A stretch of DNA of 64,000 bases from Fimenecus sp045594645 (GTDB lineage: Bacteria > Bacillota > Clostridia > Oscillospirales > Acutalibacteraceae), in NCBI GenBank assembly GCA_045594645.1, contig JAZNYY010000059.1, forward strand, positions 1 through 64,000, in the 5' to 3' direction. The position numbers were made by a program, and so were the translations under genes. Of the stretch, positions 47,465-57,600 are shown one piece after another. Positions within the stretch are counted from its first letter, which is position 1, and each line of letters starts with the position of its first letter. The notes under the pieces were generated by a model, which was not told the origin of the DNA, did no database searches, and saw nothing but the letters and a program-made list of their open reading frames with translations.

Positions 47465-48328
47465 TTATTCAATTCCCTTTAAAGCTTCAAGTTCTTCCTT
47501 TTCAACGCGGATTTTACCGTCTCTCAAGGTCTTTACTGAATGTCGGTGGTAACTCACGGGGGCTGCGTCAGGACGACGGTCAAGACTGATTTTTAGCATA
47601 CCCGTAATAAGATTGTTGTCGATTACGGTACCCTTGCCCTCAGGAGTGTCAACAATCGCGCCAACCTTTGGGGTAACACGGAGAAGATGCTCATAGGTAT
47701 CCTGCTCATATTTAAGACAGCACATAAGTCTGCCACAAGTACCGCTGATTTTGGTAGGATTAAGCGAGAGACCCTGCTCCTTTGCCATTTTGATTGAAAC
47801 GGGCTGAAAATCGTTTAAGAAGGTATTACAGCAGAACGGTCTGCCACAAATTCCAAAGCCGCCGACCATACGGGATTCATCGCGAACACCAATCTGACGA
47901 AGCTCAATTCTTGTTCTGAAAACAGACGCCAAATCCTTTACAAGCTCTCTGAAATCTACTCTGCCGTCTGCGGTGAAATAGAAAAGGATTTTACTGCGGT
48001 CGAAGGTATATTCAACATCAACCAAGTTCATTTCTAACCCGTGAGCGAGAATTTTTTCTTCGCAGATTTTAAAAGCCTCTTTTTCTTTGACCTTGTTTTC
48101 TGCTAAATCCTTGATATCCTTTTCAGTGGCAACGCGAATAACCTTTTTAAGCGGTTTTGTAATATCGTCCTCGTTAGTGCCGTGGTTTGCCTTTGCAACA
48201 AGACCACATTCCATTCCGCGAACGGTTTCAACTATTGCGTAGTCACCCTTATTGAATTTCATTCCGTCAGCGTCAAAATCATAGATTTTTCCGCCTTCTT
48301 TAAATCTTATTCCAACAGTTTCTATCAT
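47465..48328 (-). CDS. ricT: RicT (PSP1/YaaT) family protein
   Basis: A 287-residue PSP1-domain protein. In B. subtilis RicT is part of the Ric(A/F/T) complex, which affects RNase Y-dependent RNA processing and the Spo0A phosphorelay. The Cys-rich core GFGICGRPFCCNTFLNDF and GTCGRLMCCLKYEQ (about 150-212) holds the cysteines that bind Fe-S clusters in that complex. AGGAG precedes the ATG. The order darA-holB-ricT is the yaaQ-holB-yaaT order of B. subtilis, supporting orthology. Confidence 0.9.
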   Translation of the reverse strand: MIETVGIRFKEGGKIYDFDADGMKFNKGDYAIVETVRGMECGLVAKANHGTNEDDITKPLKKVIRVATEKDIKDLAENKVKEKEAFKICEEKILAHGLEMNLVDVEYTFDRSKILFYFTADGRVDFRELVKDLASVFRTRIELRQIGVRDESRMVGGFGICGRPFCCNTFLNDFQPVSIKMAKEQGLSLNPTKISGTCGRLMCCLKYEQDTYEHLLRVTPKVGAIVDTPEGKGTVIDNNLITGMLKISLDRRPDAAPVSYHRHSVKTLRDGKIRVEKEELEALKGIE

Positions 48329-48351
48329 ATATTTACTCCTAAATTAAGGTT

Positions 48352-49200
48352 TTATCTTCCTATAGCGCGCTTGAATTCATAGCACATACGAATTACAAGC
48401 AGATTGTTATTGCAGTTACGGTCAATTGACTCAACAAGCTCGTCACATACTGCACACAACTGCATAAGATTTTTAGCAGTTACCGAATTTGAAAGAGTTT
48501 TCACCTCTTGAGAAAATCTGAATTCGCGCTCAAATCCGCTTTTTTTCACAAGTGCATCACGAAAAACCTCTGAAAGCAAGGTGAGCACAGAGCGTGCAAA
48601 TTGATTATTCTTCTGAAAAATCGCAGTTTGCTCCATCAAAGCCGACTCATTCACATTAAGAAGTGCCGACACAAAGCCTTTAACTGCATTTTCTTCTTTT
48701 TCGGTGATTTCACCCTCGTCACTTAAAAGCGAATAGACCTGTACACGAGAAAGCACCGTTTCAAGCATAGTGCTTTTTGAGGTTGTCACGATTATAAAAA
48801 ACACATATGTTGGCGGCTCTTCAAGAATTTTGAGAATTGCATTTTGCGCCTGCTCATTCATATTATGTGCATTTTTAAGGATATATATTTTGCGGTCGCT
48901 CTCATTGGGCACAATGAACGCGTCATCGCGGATTTCACGGACTGCATCAACGGTAAAATTACGGCTTTTGCCCTTTACACCGTCAGTTTCGGTAATATCG
49001 GGATGTCCGTTTTTTTGCGCCTTCAAGCAATCGGGACACGCTCCGCAAGGCTTAGCTTCTCCCCTGCAAACAAGGCAATTTGCGATAAATCGGGCAAAAT
49101 CCTCGCCCTCTTTTTCGTTTTGACACTCAACGAGCACACCGTGGGGAAAGCTCCCCTGTGAAACCGCAGTTTGCACTATATCATAAAGCTTATCTGTCAT
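48352..49200 (-). CDS. holB: DNA polymerase III subunit delta'
   Basis: A 282-residue clamp-loader subunit. The zinc-binding module CLVCRGEAKPCGACPDCLKAQ (about 43-63) and AAA+ features ILKNAHNMNEQAQNAILKILEEPP (sensor region) and SKSTMLETVLSRVQ are recognisable. The N-terminal P-loop region is degenerate, as expected for delta'. Its ATG overlaps the darA stop. It loads the sliding clamp together with DnaX and delta. Confidence 0.88.
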   Translation of the reverse strand: MTDKLYDIVQTAVSQGSFPHGVLVECQNEKEGEDFARFIANCLVCRGEAKPCGACPDCLKAQKNGHPDITETDGVKGKSRNFTVDAVREIRDDAFIVPNESDRKIYILKNAHNMNEQAQNAILKILEEPPTYVFFIIVTTSKSTMLETVLSRVQVYSLLSDEGEITEKEENAVKGFVSALLNVNESALMEQTAIFQKNNQFARSVLTLLSEVFRDALVKKSGFEREFRFSQEVKTLSNSVTAKNLMQLCAVCDELVESIDRNCNNNLLVIRMCYEFKRAIGR

Positions 49201-49523
49201 ATCTTATAAAACTGCTCAACATCAAGCACAAAGATTGTAGCCCCGCCGACAGTTACCTCAACGGGCATTGATGAAAGCATTGATTCTCCTATATATGTAG
49301 TGTTCACGGGTGTGATTTTTTTACGCTGACTGCAATATTCACCGAGTATATTTGTAACAGCATCAACTTTTTTATCATCAACGCCAATAAGAAGTGTTAC
49401 ATTCCCCGCACGCAAAAATCCGCCCGAGGTGGAAAGCCTTGTTGCAGAGTAACCCTCTTTTGTAAGACCGTTCATAACGGCATTTGCATCGTCATTATTG
49501 ATAATTGCAATTATGAGCTTCAT
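49197..49523 (-). CDS. darA: Cyclic-di-AMP receptor of the PII-like DarA/PstA family (YaaQ, DUF970)
   Basis: A 108-residue PII-like trimeric protein. Family marks: MKLIIAIINNDDANAVMNGL at the N-terminus, YSATRLSTSGGFLRAGN with the nucleotide-site Thr and Gly residues (about 28-44), and LLIGVDDKKVD. DarA binds c-di-AMP; its downstream partner is not well established. AAGGAGTG precedes the ATG. It sits immediately before holB as in B. subtilis. Confidence 0.92.
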   Translation of the reverse strand: MKLIIAIINNDDANAVMNGLTKEGYSATRLSTSGGFLRAGNVTLLIGVDDKKVDAVTNILGEYCSQRKKITPVNTTYIGESMLSSMPVEVTVGGATIFVLDVEQFYKI

Positions 49524-49544
49524 AAAATCACTCCTTAATTTATT

Positions 49545-50486
49545 TTACTGTAACAACTGCGCGAGAGCTATCATTACAGGCATTGTGAGTATTGATAACA
49601 CACTTACTAAAGATGTTACCTTTGAGGCAAGCGCTGTGTCGCGGTCATATTTTGCCGCAAACATTACTGTGTTGCTTGCCGTTGGTGCAGATGCACTGAG
49701 CACGCAGGCAACAAGCAAAGTACCGCCAAAGCCTAAAAGCTTAAGCCCTAAAATTGTTATAAGTGGCATTGCAATAATTTTAAGTGCCACCGTGCCCCAT
49801 ATTCTCTTATCAGAGAAAAGAGTTTTCCAATCGGCAGAGGCTAAATACGTGCCGAACATAACCATTGCGAGAGGTGTGTTCAAATCTGCAAGGTATGAAA
49901 TGGGCTGGTAAATAACATTCGGCAACTCCACCTGCAACAAGAACAAGGGTAATGCAATACCTACACCGATTACGCCCGGATTAATAATAAGCTTTTTAAG
50001 ATTAAATTTTGAGTTTTCGTCCTTTTTCTGCATAAGGCTGACACCGTGAGAAAAAGAAAGAATATTAAAGGGTACCATTATTACGGAACAATAAAACACA
50101 CCCTCGTCGCCCAACACCGCCAAGGCAAGAGGTAATGCCATATAGCCAACATTACCGTAGCAAGAAGCGTATTTGAAGATACACGCGGTATCCTTTTCGC
50201 CCTTATTGAAGAATAATTTTGAAAAAACCATACCGACAATATGGAAGAACACACCGCCGAGAAGTGCAAGTAAAAGTCCTTGCAAGGAATCACGGCTGAA
50301 TTCCATACTCATAAACGAGCGTATGATAATTGCGGGGGCTACAATATAGAAAAGCAAATCGGTTGTCATTCGCGAGGCTTTTTCTGTGTAAACACCGATT
50401 TTATGACACACAAAGCCCACCATTGCTATAAGAAAAAGAATTACAACCTGCGTAAATGCCGTTAAGACATTATTTAAAAACAACAT
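49545..50486 (-). CDS. AEC (auxin efflux carrier) family transporter
   Basis: A 313-residue protein with ten predicted membrane segments. It has the AEC pattern: an MVGFVCHKIGVYTEKASRMTTDLL start, CYGNVGYMALPLALAVLG with the conserved Asn-Xaa-Gly in the crossing helix, and LSASAPTASNTVMFAAKYD in the second half. Bacterial AEC proteins export or take up organic acids such as malate or malonate; no substrate is assigned. It lies 5 bp after the membrane protein gene and 21 bp before darA. Confidence 0.85.
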   Translation of the reverse strand: MLFLNNVLTAFTQVVILFLIAMVGFVCHKIGVYTEKASRMTTDLLFYIVAPAIIIRSFMSMEFSRDSLQGLLLALLGGVFFHIVGMVFSKLFFNKGEKDTACIFKYASCYGNVGYMALPLALAVLGDEGVFYCSVIMVPFNILSFSHGVSLMQKKDENSKFNLKKLIINPGVIGVGIALPLFLLQVELPNVIYQPISYLADLNTPLAMVMFGTYLASADWKTLFSDKRIWGTVALKIIAMPLITILGLKLLGFGGTLLVACVLSASAPTASNTVMFAAKYDRDTALASKVTSLVSVLSILTMPVMIALAQLLQ

Positions 50487-50491
50487 TAATA

Positions 50492-51427
50492 TTAAACCTC
50501 TTTATCACCCATATAGGTTTCGTCTGCCACGGGCGGAATATCATCTTCAGCCTCATCAAGAATTTCCAACGCATCATTATTCTCTGCAGTTTTCATTGAA
50601 TTAACAATGTAACATACTGAGAAAAATGCAAATCCCAAATCACAGAGTGCAAATGGATATTCTTTAGATAAAGAAACTCCGTTTGCGGTAATAATCATAA
50701 TAAGTCTCGGTAGATTTGCAACTGCACAGAAGAATGCCGAAGCAAAGCCCGCAGACCAAAGCGAACGCATTGCTTTTTTGTTTGAAAGACCTGATGAAAT
50801 TCTTGCAAAAGCAAGGAAGAAAAGCATCATAAAAGCTATTGCAAAAAGCTCAAGCAAAAGGTCAGAAACATTCACATAAGAAATCTTCTTGACAAATCGG
50901 ATTATAAGCCTTGCAACTGACCACACAAGCGGGCTGAGTGCTAAAAGCTTATATCTTGTATAGGTTGTTCTGCCGTCAATATAAGATATGCCGAAAATGA
51001 AAATATAAATTGCCGAGAGAATACCGAAAACGCCCTGAAGTGCTGTGGGCACAAGGCTGATTTCTGCGGTTAAATATCCCTGGTATGCGAGAACAAGTGT
51101 TGAAAGTGCTGTAACTGCATCTGCCACAAGTCCCGCACCAAAAATAAACGCTGATACGGCTAAAAGCTTGTTTTTTCTGTAAACTGCGCGGGATTCCGGC
51201 ACATTTTTTGCAAGCAGAGTGAGCACATAGGGCACAAGCACCGCAAGAATACAAAGTGCATACATAAGATAAACCGACCAGTTAATCTCTTTATAAAATC
51301 CTGTATCGTTTTCAATAAGGCTTAAAAGCTGATATGTTCTGAACGGAATTGCAACACACAAAAGCCCTGCAATTATATAAAGAGAATACAAAGGATTTAT
51401 TTTTTCTGAACTTCCTCTTATTTTCAT
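50492..51427 (-). CDS. Hypothetical polytopic membrane protein
   Basis: A 311-residue protein with about eight hydrophobic segments and an acidic cytosolic tail (ENNDALEILDEAEDDIPPVADE). It contains SYIDGRTTYTRYKLLALSPLVWSVARLIIRFV, which I do not link to a named family. It is 8 bp after the citrate synthase gene and 5 bp before the AEC transporter, so it is part of the same transcription unit. Confidence 0.75.
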   Translation of the reverse strand: MKIRGSSEKINPLYSLYIIAGLLCVAIPFRTYQLLSLIENDTGFYKEINWSVYLMYALCILAVLVPYVLTLLAKNVPESRAVYRKNKLLAVSAFIFGAGLVADAVTALSTLVLAYQGYLTAEISLVPTALQGVFGILSAIYIFIFGISYIDGRTTYTRYKLLALSPLVWSVARLIIRFVKKISYVNVSDLLLELFAIAFMMLFFLAFARISSGLSNKKAMRSLWSAGFASAFFCAVANLPRLIMIITANGVSLSKEYPFALCDLGFAFFSVCYIVNSMKTAENNDALEILDEAEDDIPPVADETYMGDKEV

Positions 51428-51435
51428 AATACCGA

Positions 51436-52851
51436 TTACCTTTCCTCAATAGGAATATATTCTTTCTGAATGCCTTCTGTTCGGATAATTCTCTCGTCCA
51501 TAGGCACATATGCGCGAGGAATAGTAACATTTTTATAAGCGGGACGGATAATTCTTCCGCCTGTGGTAAGCTCTTCAATTCGGTGAGCTGACCAGCCCGC
51601 CATACGAGCCGCCATAAAGAGTGGTGTGAAAAGCTCCTGCGGGATACCGAGCATATCATAAACAAGACCTGAATAGAGGTCAACATTTGCGCAAATCTTC
51701 TTTTTGTCGCCACGAAGCTTTGCAAAAAGCTCGGGAGTAAGAGTTTCAATGAGATTTAAAAGCTTAAACTCGTCTTCTTTGCCTGTCTTTTTAGAGAATT
51801 CGTCAGCATAACGGCGAAGAATTACAGCACGGGGGTCTGAAAGAGTATAAACCGCGTGGCCCATACCGTAAACAAGACCTGTGCCGTCGCCTGCCTCACG
51901 CTGCATTATCTTTTTGAGATAATCAGCAACCTGACCTTCGTCGGTTATGTCAGCAATATTCTGCTTCATATCCTCAATCATTTTATGAACCTTAATATTA
52001 GCACCGCCGTGACGAGGTCCTTTAAGTGAGCCGATACCTGCGGCAATTGCGGCATATGTATCTGTTCCGCTCGATGTGATACAACGGGTTGTAAAGGTTG
52101 AGTTATTACCGCCACCGTGCTCTGCGTGGATAATCATACAAATATCAAGAAGCTTTGCCTCTTCATCTGTGAACTTCTTATCCTTACGAATTGAACGCAA
52201 GATGCTTTCGGCAGTACCGAGCTCACGCTTATTCTGGTGCATATACATACTCTTTTTATCATAAACACGGCGCTTAACCTGATAAGCCGCAGTCATAATT
52301 ACGGGGATTTGTGCTATGAGCTGAATGCACTGACGAAGCACATTTTCGGGAGAAATATCATCAGGATTAGGGTCATATGAATAGAGCGCCAACACACTAC
52401 GAGCCGCTTTGTTCATAACATCGGGCGAGGGTGCTTTCATAATCATATCTTCGATAAAATCTTCGGGGAGCTCGCGACATTCTGCAAGCAAATCTGTAAA
52501 CCAAGCGAGCTGTTCCTTTGTGGGAAGCGCGCCGAAAAGAAGAAGCCACACAACCTCTTCAAAGCCAAAGCGGTTTTCCTTTTCACAATTTGTAACAATG
52601 TCATTCATATTGATTCCGCGATAAATAAGGCGACCGTTTTTGGGCACCTTTTCACCGTCGTCCATATAATAGCCTTCAACAGAGCAAACGCGGGTAAGAC
52701 CTGCAAGCACACCTGTGCCGTCATAATTACGAAGTCCGCGCTTTACTTCAAATCTGTTATAGTAATCGGGATTAATATGGTTATTTTTACGAAGCTCTTC
52801 GCATAAAGTTGAAAGAGCATCATTGGAGATACTTGAAATATATTCTGCCAT
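51436..52851 (-). CDS. gltA: Citrate synthase
   Basis: A 471-residue type II-fold citrate synthase that condenses oxaloacetate and acetyl-CoA. Active-site blocks: HAEHGGGNNSTFTTR (His about 265), LKGPRHGGANIKV and GMGHAVYTLSDPRA (His about 355), with YSGLVYDMLGIP near the end. It is longer than the E. coli enzyme at the N-terminus, as in several anaerobic Clostridia. AAGGAGGTAAATACA precedes ATG 52851; the frame extension to 52944 runs into the promoter. It heads a co-directional run to ricT. Confidence 0.95.
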   Translation of the reverse strand: MAEYISSISNDALSTLCEELRKNNHINPDYYNRFEVKRGLRNYDGTGVLAGLTRVCSVEGYYMDDGEKVPKNGRLIYRGINMNDIVTNCEKENRFGFEEVVWLLLFGALPTKEQLAWFTDLLAECRELPEDFIEDMIMKAPSPDVMNKAARSVLALYSYDPNPDDISPENVLRQCIQLIAQIPVIMTAAYQVKRRVYDKKSMYMHQNKRELGTAESILRSIRKDKKFTDEEAKLLDICMIIHAEHGGGNNSTFTTRCITSSGTDTYAAIAAGIGSLKGPRHGGANIKVHKMIEDMKQNIADITDEGQVADYLKKIMQREAGDGTGLVYGMGHAVYTLSDPRAVILRRYADEFSKKTGKEDEFKLLNLIETLTPELFAKLRGDKKKICANVDLYSGLVYDMLGIPQELFTPLFMAARMAGWSAHRIEELTTGGRIIRPAYKNVTIPRAYVPMDERIIRTEGIQKEYIPIEER

Positions 52852-52901
52852 TGTATTTACCTCCTTGTAGAAAAATTTCGATATGTATCCAAGATAATAT
52901 A

Positions 52902-52944
52902 AATATACATTGTATATTTTAATACAAATAAGGATTAAAGTCAA
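52902..52944 (-). promoter_or_regulatory. Citrate synthase promoter with overlapping palindrome
   Basis: Minus-strand -35 TTGACT (52939-52944), 17-bp spacer, -10 TAAAAT (52916-52921). The inverted repeat AATATACA-T-TGTATATT (52902-52918) covers the start of transcription and touches the -10, a position expected for a repressor. Confidence 0.65.
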
Positions 52945-52973
52945 CTATGGCAATTGAAAAGGAGCGATAAAAA

Positions 52974-53948
52974 ATGAAAAGTTACAGTATGATTTGCTTT
53001 TTCTTGAGCCTTGCAATGATACTTTGCCCACTATGTTCGGTTGAAAAGGCAACAGATGTGATTTCGCAGGAGTTTTTAGGCGAAGAAATTACCGTTTCGC
53101 AAGAAGAAACCGCCGTAGCCACTGTAAAGGTTATGAACGCGAGCAGTAAAAATATTACTGAAATGCCCTTGCGGGATTATCTTATCGGTGTGGTGGCATC
53201 TGAAATCAACGCGGCATATCACGAAGAGGCTATCAAGGCGCAATGTGTGGCGGCACATACAATGCTTTTATATTCAAAGGAACACAAAAATGAGGGCTTG
53301 AACGGTGCTGACATAAGTGACAGCAGCGCAACACATCAAGGGTATCTCACCGAGGACGAGCAAAGAGAAAAATGGGGCGAGAATTACGACACATATCGCG
53401 ATAAAATCGAGAAATGCGTTGACGAGGTAATAGACTTTACAATTCAGTATGACAGCGAGCCCATAAACGCGGTTTTTCATTCAATCAGCAACGGACAAAC
53501 CGAGAATGCAACGGATGTGTGGGGCGGTGAATATCCATATCTTATTTCTGTTAACAGCGTGGGTGACAAGCTCTCCCCCGCCTATCATTCAGAGGTGAAA
53601 GTGACGGCAGAAGAATTCAAGGAAATAATGAGTGAAAATGGGGCTGAACTTGGTGACGAGCCTTCAAAATGGATAGAAAAAATCACCAATACCGATACGG
53701 GTATGGTGAAAGAGATAATTATTGGTGAAAAAAGTTTTAAGGGGACAGAAATTCGCACTCTTTTCGAGCTTAAAAGCAGTACATTTACGGTGAAATATGC
53801 AGACGAGAATTTTATTTTCACCGTCAGCGGATACGGTCACGGCGTAGGTATGAGCCAGTACGGCGCAGATTATATGGCTCGCCAAGGGTTTACATATAAA
53901 GAAATTTTGAAGCATTATTATGTGGGAACAGAGATAAATGCAAAGTGA
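52974..53948 (+). CDS. spoIID: Stage II sporulation protein D (SpoIID/LytB domain)
   Basis: A 324-residue protein with an N-terminal signal/membrane segment (residues 4-21). The SpoIID/LytB domain shows VVASEINAAYHEEAIKAQCVAAHT (about 81-104), FHSISNGQTENATDVWGGEYPYL and GYGHGVGMSQYGADYMA (about 287-303). SpoIID is the lytic transglycosylase of the DMP engulfment machinery, so the organism is likely spore-forming. AAGGAGCG precedes the ATG. It is divergent from citrate synthase; no clear sigma-E promoter could be confirmed. Confidence 0.9.
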   Translation: MKSYSMICFFLSLAMILCPLCSVEKATDVISQEFLGEEITVSQEETAVATVKVMNASSKNITEMPLRDYLIGVVASEINAAYHEEAIKAQCVAAHTMLLYSKEHKNEGLNGADISDSSATHQGYLTEDEQREKWGENYDTYRDKIEKCVDEVIDFTIQYDSEPINAVFHSISNGQTENATDVWGGEYPYLISVNSVGDKLSPAYHSEVKVTAEEFKEIMSENGAELGDEPSKWIEKITNTDTGMVKEIIIGEKSFKGTEIRTLFELKSSTFTVKYADENFIFTVSGYGHGVGMSQYGADYMARQGFTYKEILKHYYVGTEINAK

Positions 53949-53983
53949 AAAATGCAAAATGCAAAATTGATGGTCTGCGACGC
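53941..53983. repeat. AATGCAAA repeat with GGTCTGCGACGC tail
   Basis: It starts at the spoIID stop: CAAAGTGAAAAATGCAAAATG, then CAAAATTGATGGTCTGCGACGC. It shares both parts with 42391-42438. Confidence 0.65.
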
Positions 53984-54093
53984 CCCCCTTCCGTCACCTG
54001 CGGTGACACCTTCCCCTCGTAGGGGGAAGGCTATCTTGGGCTCCACCCTTGTGGGGGAGCTGTGATTTTCGCAGAAAATGACTGAGGGGGGGT
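53984..54093. repeat. Long GC-rich palindromic repeat (CTCCCTC family), most complete copy
   Basis: CCCCCCTTCCGTCACC..GGTGACACCTTCCCC is followed by GTAGGGGGAAGG, then GGCTCCACCC..GTGGGGGAGC and a tail AATGACTGAGGGGGG complementary to the opening CCCCCC. The shorter elements at 711, 28196, 28250, 58376 and 62951 look like parts of this unit. Confidence 0.65.
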
Positions 54094-54137
54094 ATTATGA
54101 AAACAATTCGACAAATTCAATTTTATTTAATAAAATC

Positions 54138-54163
54138 GGCGGGAGCAAAAACTCCCGCCGTAC
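54138..54163 (-). terminator. Terminator after the collagen-like gene pair
   Basis: GGCGGGAG (54138-54145) pairs with CTCCCGCC (54152-54159). On the minus strand GATTTTATT follows. Confidence 0.75.
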
Positions 54164-54164
54164 T

Positions 54165-54605
54165 TTATTTCATTTTTGCCTTATATTGTTCCAAGGCTTG
54201 AGAAAGCATTTCGATATGAGCATTCAAATCCTTGCGTGTTTTCTCATCTGCTAAAAACCTATCTAATTCTTCAACATATTCCTTATTTTCAGTAATTTCA
54301 AGAGAGCCGTAAATTGTATCTATTGAAGAAATCGCAACTCCGTTGTAATGCTTATTAAGAACCTTTATAATCAAAGTTGCCATATCCAACGCACGAGTTA
54401 AAGTAGTTTCTTCGCTTTGTCGCGACCATCTTGTTTTACTGCGACGCCACACCTTTACACTTGGAACAAAGGGTGTATCTTTCCATTGTGCTTTTCCAAG
54501 AGATAACCCTGCAACACTGGGATTATTCTTATACATTCCGTCAACTGCTGAATAATCTTCTATTTTGTAAATTGGTTTATGTTTCAAATGAGTAGGAATT
54601 TTCAT
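54165..54605 (-). CDS. Small conserved hypothetical protein downstream of the collagen-like gene
   Basis: A 146-residue soluble protein beginning MKIPTHLKHKPIYKIEDYS, with GLSLGKAQWKD, VKVWRRSKTRWSRQSEE and a C-terminal helical part. The start resembles a family of small uncharacterised bacterial proteins (DUF6530, from memory). AAGGAGAATGTA precedes ATG 54605. It lies 25 bp after the collagen-like gene and shares its terminator, so the two are probably co-transcribed. No signal peptide, so any role in handling the secreted neighbour would be inside the cell. Confidence 0.7.
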   Translation of the reverse strand: MKIPTHLKHKPIYKIEDYSAVDGMYKNNPSVAGLSLGKAQWKDTPFVPSVKVWRRSKTRWSRQSEETTLTRALDMATLIIKVLNKHYNGVAISSIDTIYGSLEITENKEYVEELDRFLADEKTRKDLNAHIEMLSQALEQYKAKMK

Positions 54606-54630
54606 TACATTCTCCTTTTTCAAAATTACA

Positions 54631-57600
54631 CTACGAATTTATTTGTTGGCATACCCAATCATAATCACACCAATTCATCGTAACTGTAAATGCACGATAT
54701 CTATTGACACCAGTTTTCTCAGTGTCTACTATCCATCTTACTGTTATATCACCAGATAAAACTATTGCTTTATCATACTCGCTACAATTATGATAATCAT
54801 ATGTATATGGAAGTGCTTTAAGAATAACCTGCTCATCTGCATACGACTGAATTGTAAAGCTCGAATCAAACGACAATGTAAAACCTTCTACCTTACCTGG
54901 AAGCATTCCCGGATTTGAACTCAAAGCGATATCAGTACTATTCAAAACTATATTTATCATTTTGTTTGTAACACTTGGAACCAAGTTTGCATTTCCTATT
55001 TCCGCAGTATTAAGTGAGGTCCCCTTAAATGAACACTTTCCTATAAATGTCACTTTTTCAGGAATATCAATGTTTGTAAGGTTATAGCATTGATAAAAAG
55101 CATATCTACCTATTGTCGTGAGTGTGGTGGGAAATGTAATTTTTTCTAATGTATTGCATTCTTTAAAACCACTATCAAGAATTTGAGTTATAGCAACACC
55201 ATTATATGTATCCGGTATAATTATTTCGCTTACAGTTGAAATATTTGAGCCTGCCCTAACACCATAGGTACCATCATCAAGTGAAACATATTCTAAAATA
55301 CTTCCATTTTCGGAATCATCATTGACTTTTCCAATTATAACGGCTTTAGTAGGTTCATCACTATAATAAACAACTAACTCACCATTAACAATTTCAATAT
55401 TTTCAATTCCTCGACCGTCGACACCGTCCTTTCCATCCTTGCCGTCAGTACCATCAACGCCATCTTTACCATCTGCACCGTTTTGTCCGTTAGTGCCGAC
55501 AACTACGCCGAGGTTTGCTGTTTGTCCGTTAGTGTATGTAAGAACAAGTTCACCGTTTGCGTTGATTTCAGACTTTGAAATGCCGATTCCGTTTTCGCCC
55601 TTGATGTTGCCAAGATTAAGGATTGTGCCGTTTGTGAGTTCAACTGTCAATGCACCCTCTGTTGAGATTGTTACATTAGCAATACCAACACCGTCTTTGC
55701 CATCAACGCCGTTAGTTCCGTCTTTACCATCAACGCCGTTAGTTCCGTCAATGCCATCTTTACCATCTGCACCATCTTTGCCGTCTTGTCCGTCTTTACC
55801 AACAATGCAACCGAGATTTATTGTTGAATTGTCAGAGAATGTGAGCACAAGCTCACCTGCAGTATTGATTTCTACATTTGAGATACCAATGCCATCTTTG
55901 CCGTCTTGTCCATTGACGCCGTCTTTACCGTCCTGACCATTTACACCGTCGATACCATCCTTACCGTCTTGTCCATTGACGCCATCTTTTCCATTAGTGC
56001 CAACTACTACACCGAGGTTTGATGATGTGTTGTCAGAATAATAGATTACCAATTCGCCTTTTTCGTTAATTTCGGTTTTTGTTACACCAATACCGTCTTG
56101 ACCATCAACGCCATCTTTACCATCAGTTCCGTTTGTGCCATTAATACCGTCAATTCCATCTTTACCATCTTGACCGTTTATACCATCTTTGCCATCTGCA
56201 CCATTTTGTCCGTCTTTACCAACAACTGTACCGAGATTTACAGATGTTCCGTCTGTGTATTCGAGTACGAGTTCGCCATATTCATTTATTGATGTTGAAG
56301 AAATACCAATACCGTCTTTGCCGTCCTGTCCGTCAGTTCCGTTAATCCCATCGACACCATCTTTTCCATCAACACCGTCTTTACCATCCTGACCGTTTAC
56401 ACCGTCAATACCATCTTTACCGTTTTGTCCATCTTTACCATCTGCACCTTTAATATTGCCGAGGTTCATTGTTGTTCCGCTTGTGAGTGTGATTTCAAGT
56501 TCACCGTTTGTGTTGATAGTGATATTTTCAATACCTACACCATCAACACCGTTTGTTCCATCTTTTCCGTCTTTGCCATCTACACCATTAGTGCCGTTAA
56601 TACCGTCAATTCCATCCTTACCGTCTTGACCGTTAATGCCGTCTTTTCCATCTTTGCCGTTAGCACCTACAACTACACCAAGATTTGAAACTGTACTGTC
56701 AGAATATGTTAAAACCAATTCACCTTTTGAATTGATTTCGGATTTAATTACACTTATTCCGTCTTTACCATCTATACCATTAATTCCATCTTTACCGTCC
56801 TGACCATTGATACCGTCAACACCGTCTTTACCATCTTGTCCGTTAACACCATTAACGCCGTCCTTACCATCTGCACCGATAACATTACCAAGGTTTGAAC
56901 GCTGACCATTTGAATATGAAAGCACCAATTCGCCATTTGAATTGATTTCTGCTCCTGTTACGCTTACACCGTCAACACCATTAGTACCATCTTCGCCATC
57001 TTTACCGTCAGTTCCATTTGTGCCATCTTTACCATTAGCACCGACTACAACGCCGAGATTATCTACTGTATTGTCTGAATATGTTAATACTAATTCACCT
57101 TTTGAATTGATTTCGGATTTGACTACGCTAATGCCGTCTTTACCATCTATACCATTGATGCCATCAATTCCGTCAACGCCATCTTTACCGTCTGTTCCAT
57201 TTGTGCCGTTGATACCGTCAGCACCATCTTTACCGTCAGCACCGACTACTACACCAAGATTCGCAATTTGACCGTTAGAATATGTTAATACTAATTCTCC
57301 GTTATCATTGATTACAGAATTGGTTACACTAACACCATCAGCACCATTCATACCAACAACTTTATCTAGATTTACGGTTGTTCCATCTGAAAGTGTGAGC
57401 ACAAGCTGACCATCTTCATTAATATTCGCTGATGAAATACCAATGCCATCAATACCATTCGTGCCGTCAACACCATCTTTACCATTAGTTCCGTCTTTAC
57501 CGTCTATACCAACAGCCTTACCAAGATTTATACTTGTACCGTCAGAAAGCTTGATTATCAATTCTCCTGCAGAAGAAAATGACGCAGTTTTAATGCTGAC

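Noticed and set aside
52881..52911. Sigma-E promoter for spoIID (TATACATT resembling CATACANT)
   Set aside because: The -35 spacing does not fit, and the match lies in the citrate synthase palindrome; not reliable.
55400..57600. Regularly spaced similar DNA segments that could suggest a CRISPR-like or satellite array
   Set aside because: The repeats are coding, vary by codon and keep one open frame of over 1000 codons; there are no uniform repeats with unique spacers.
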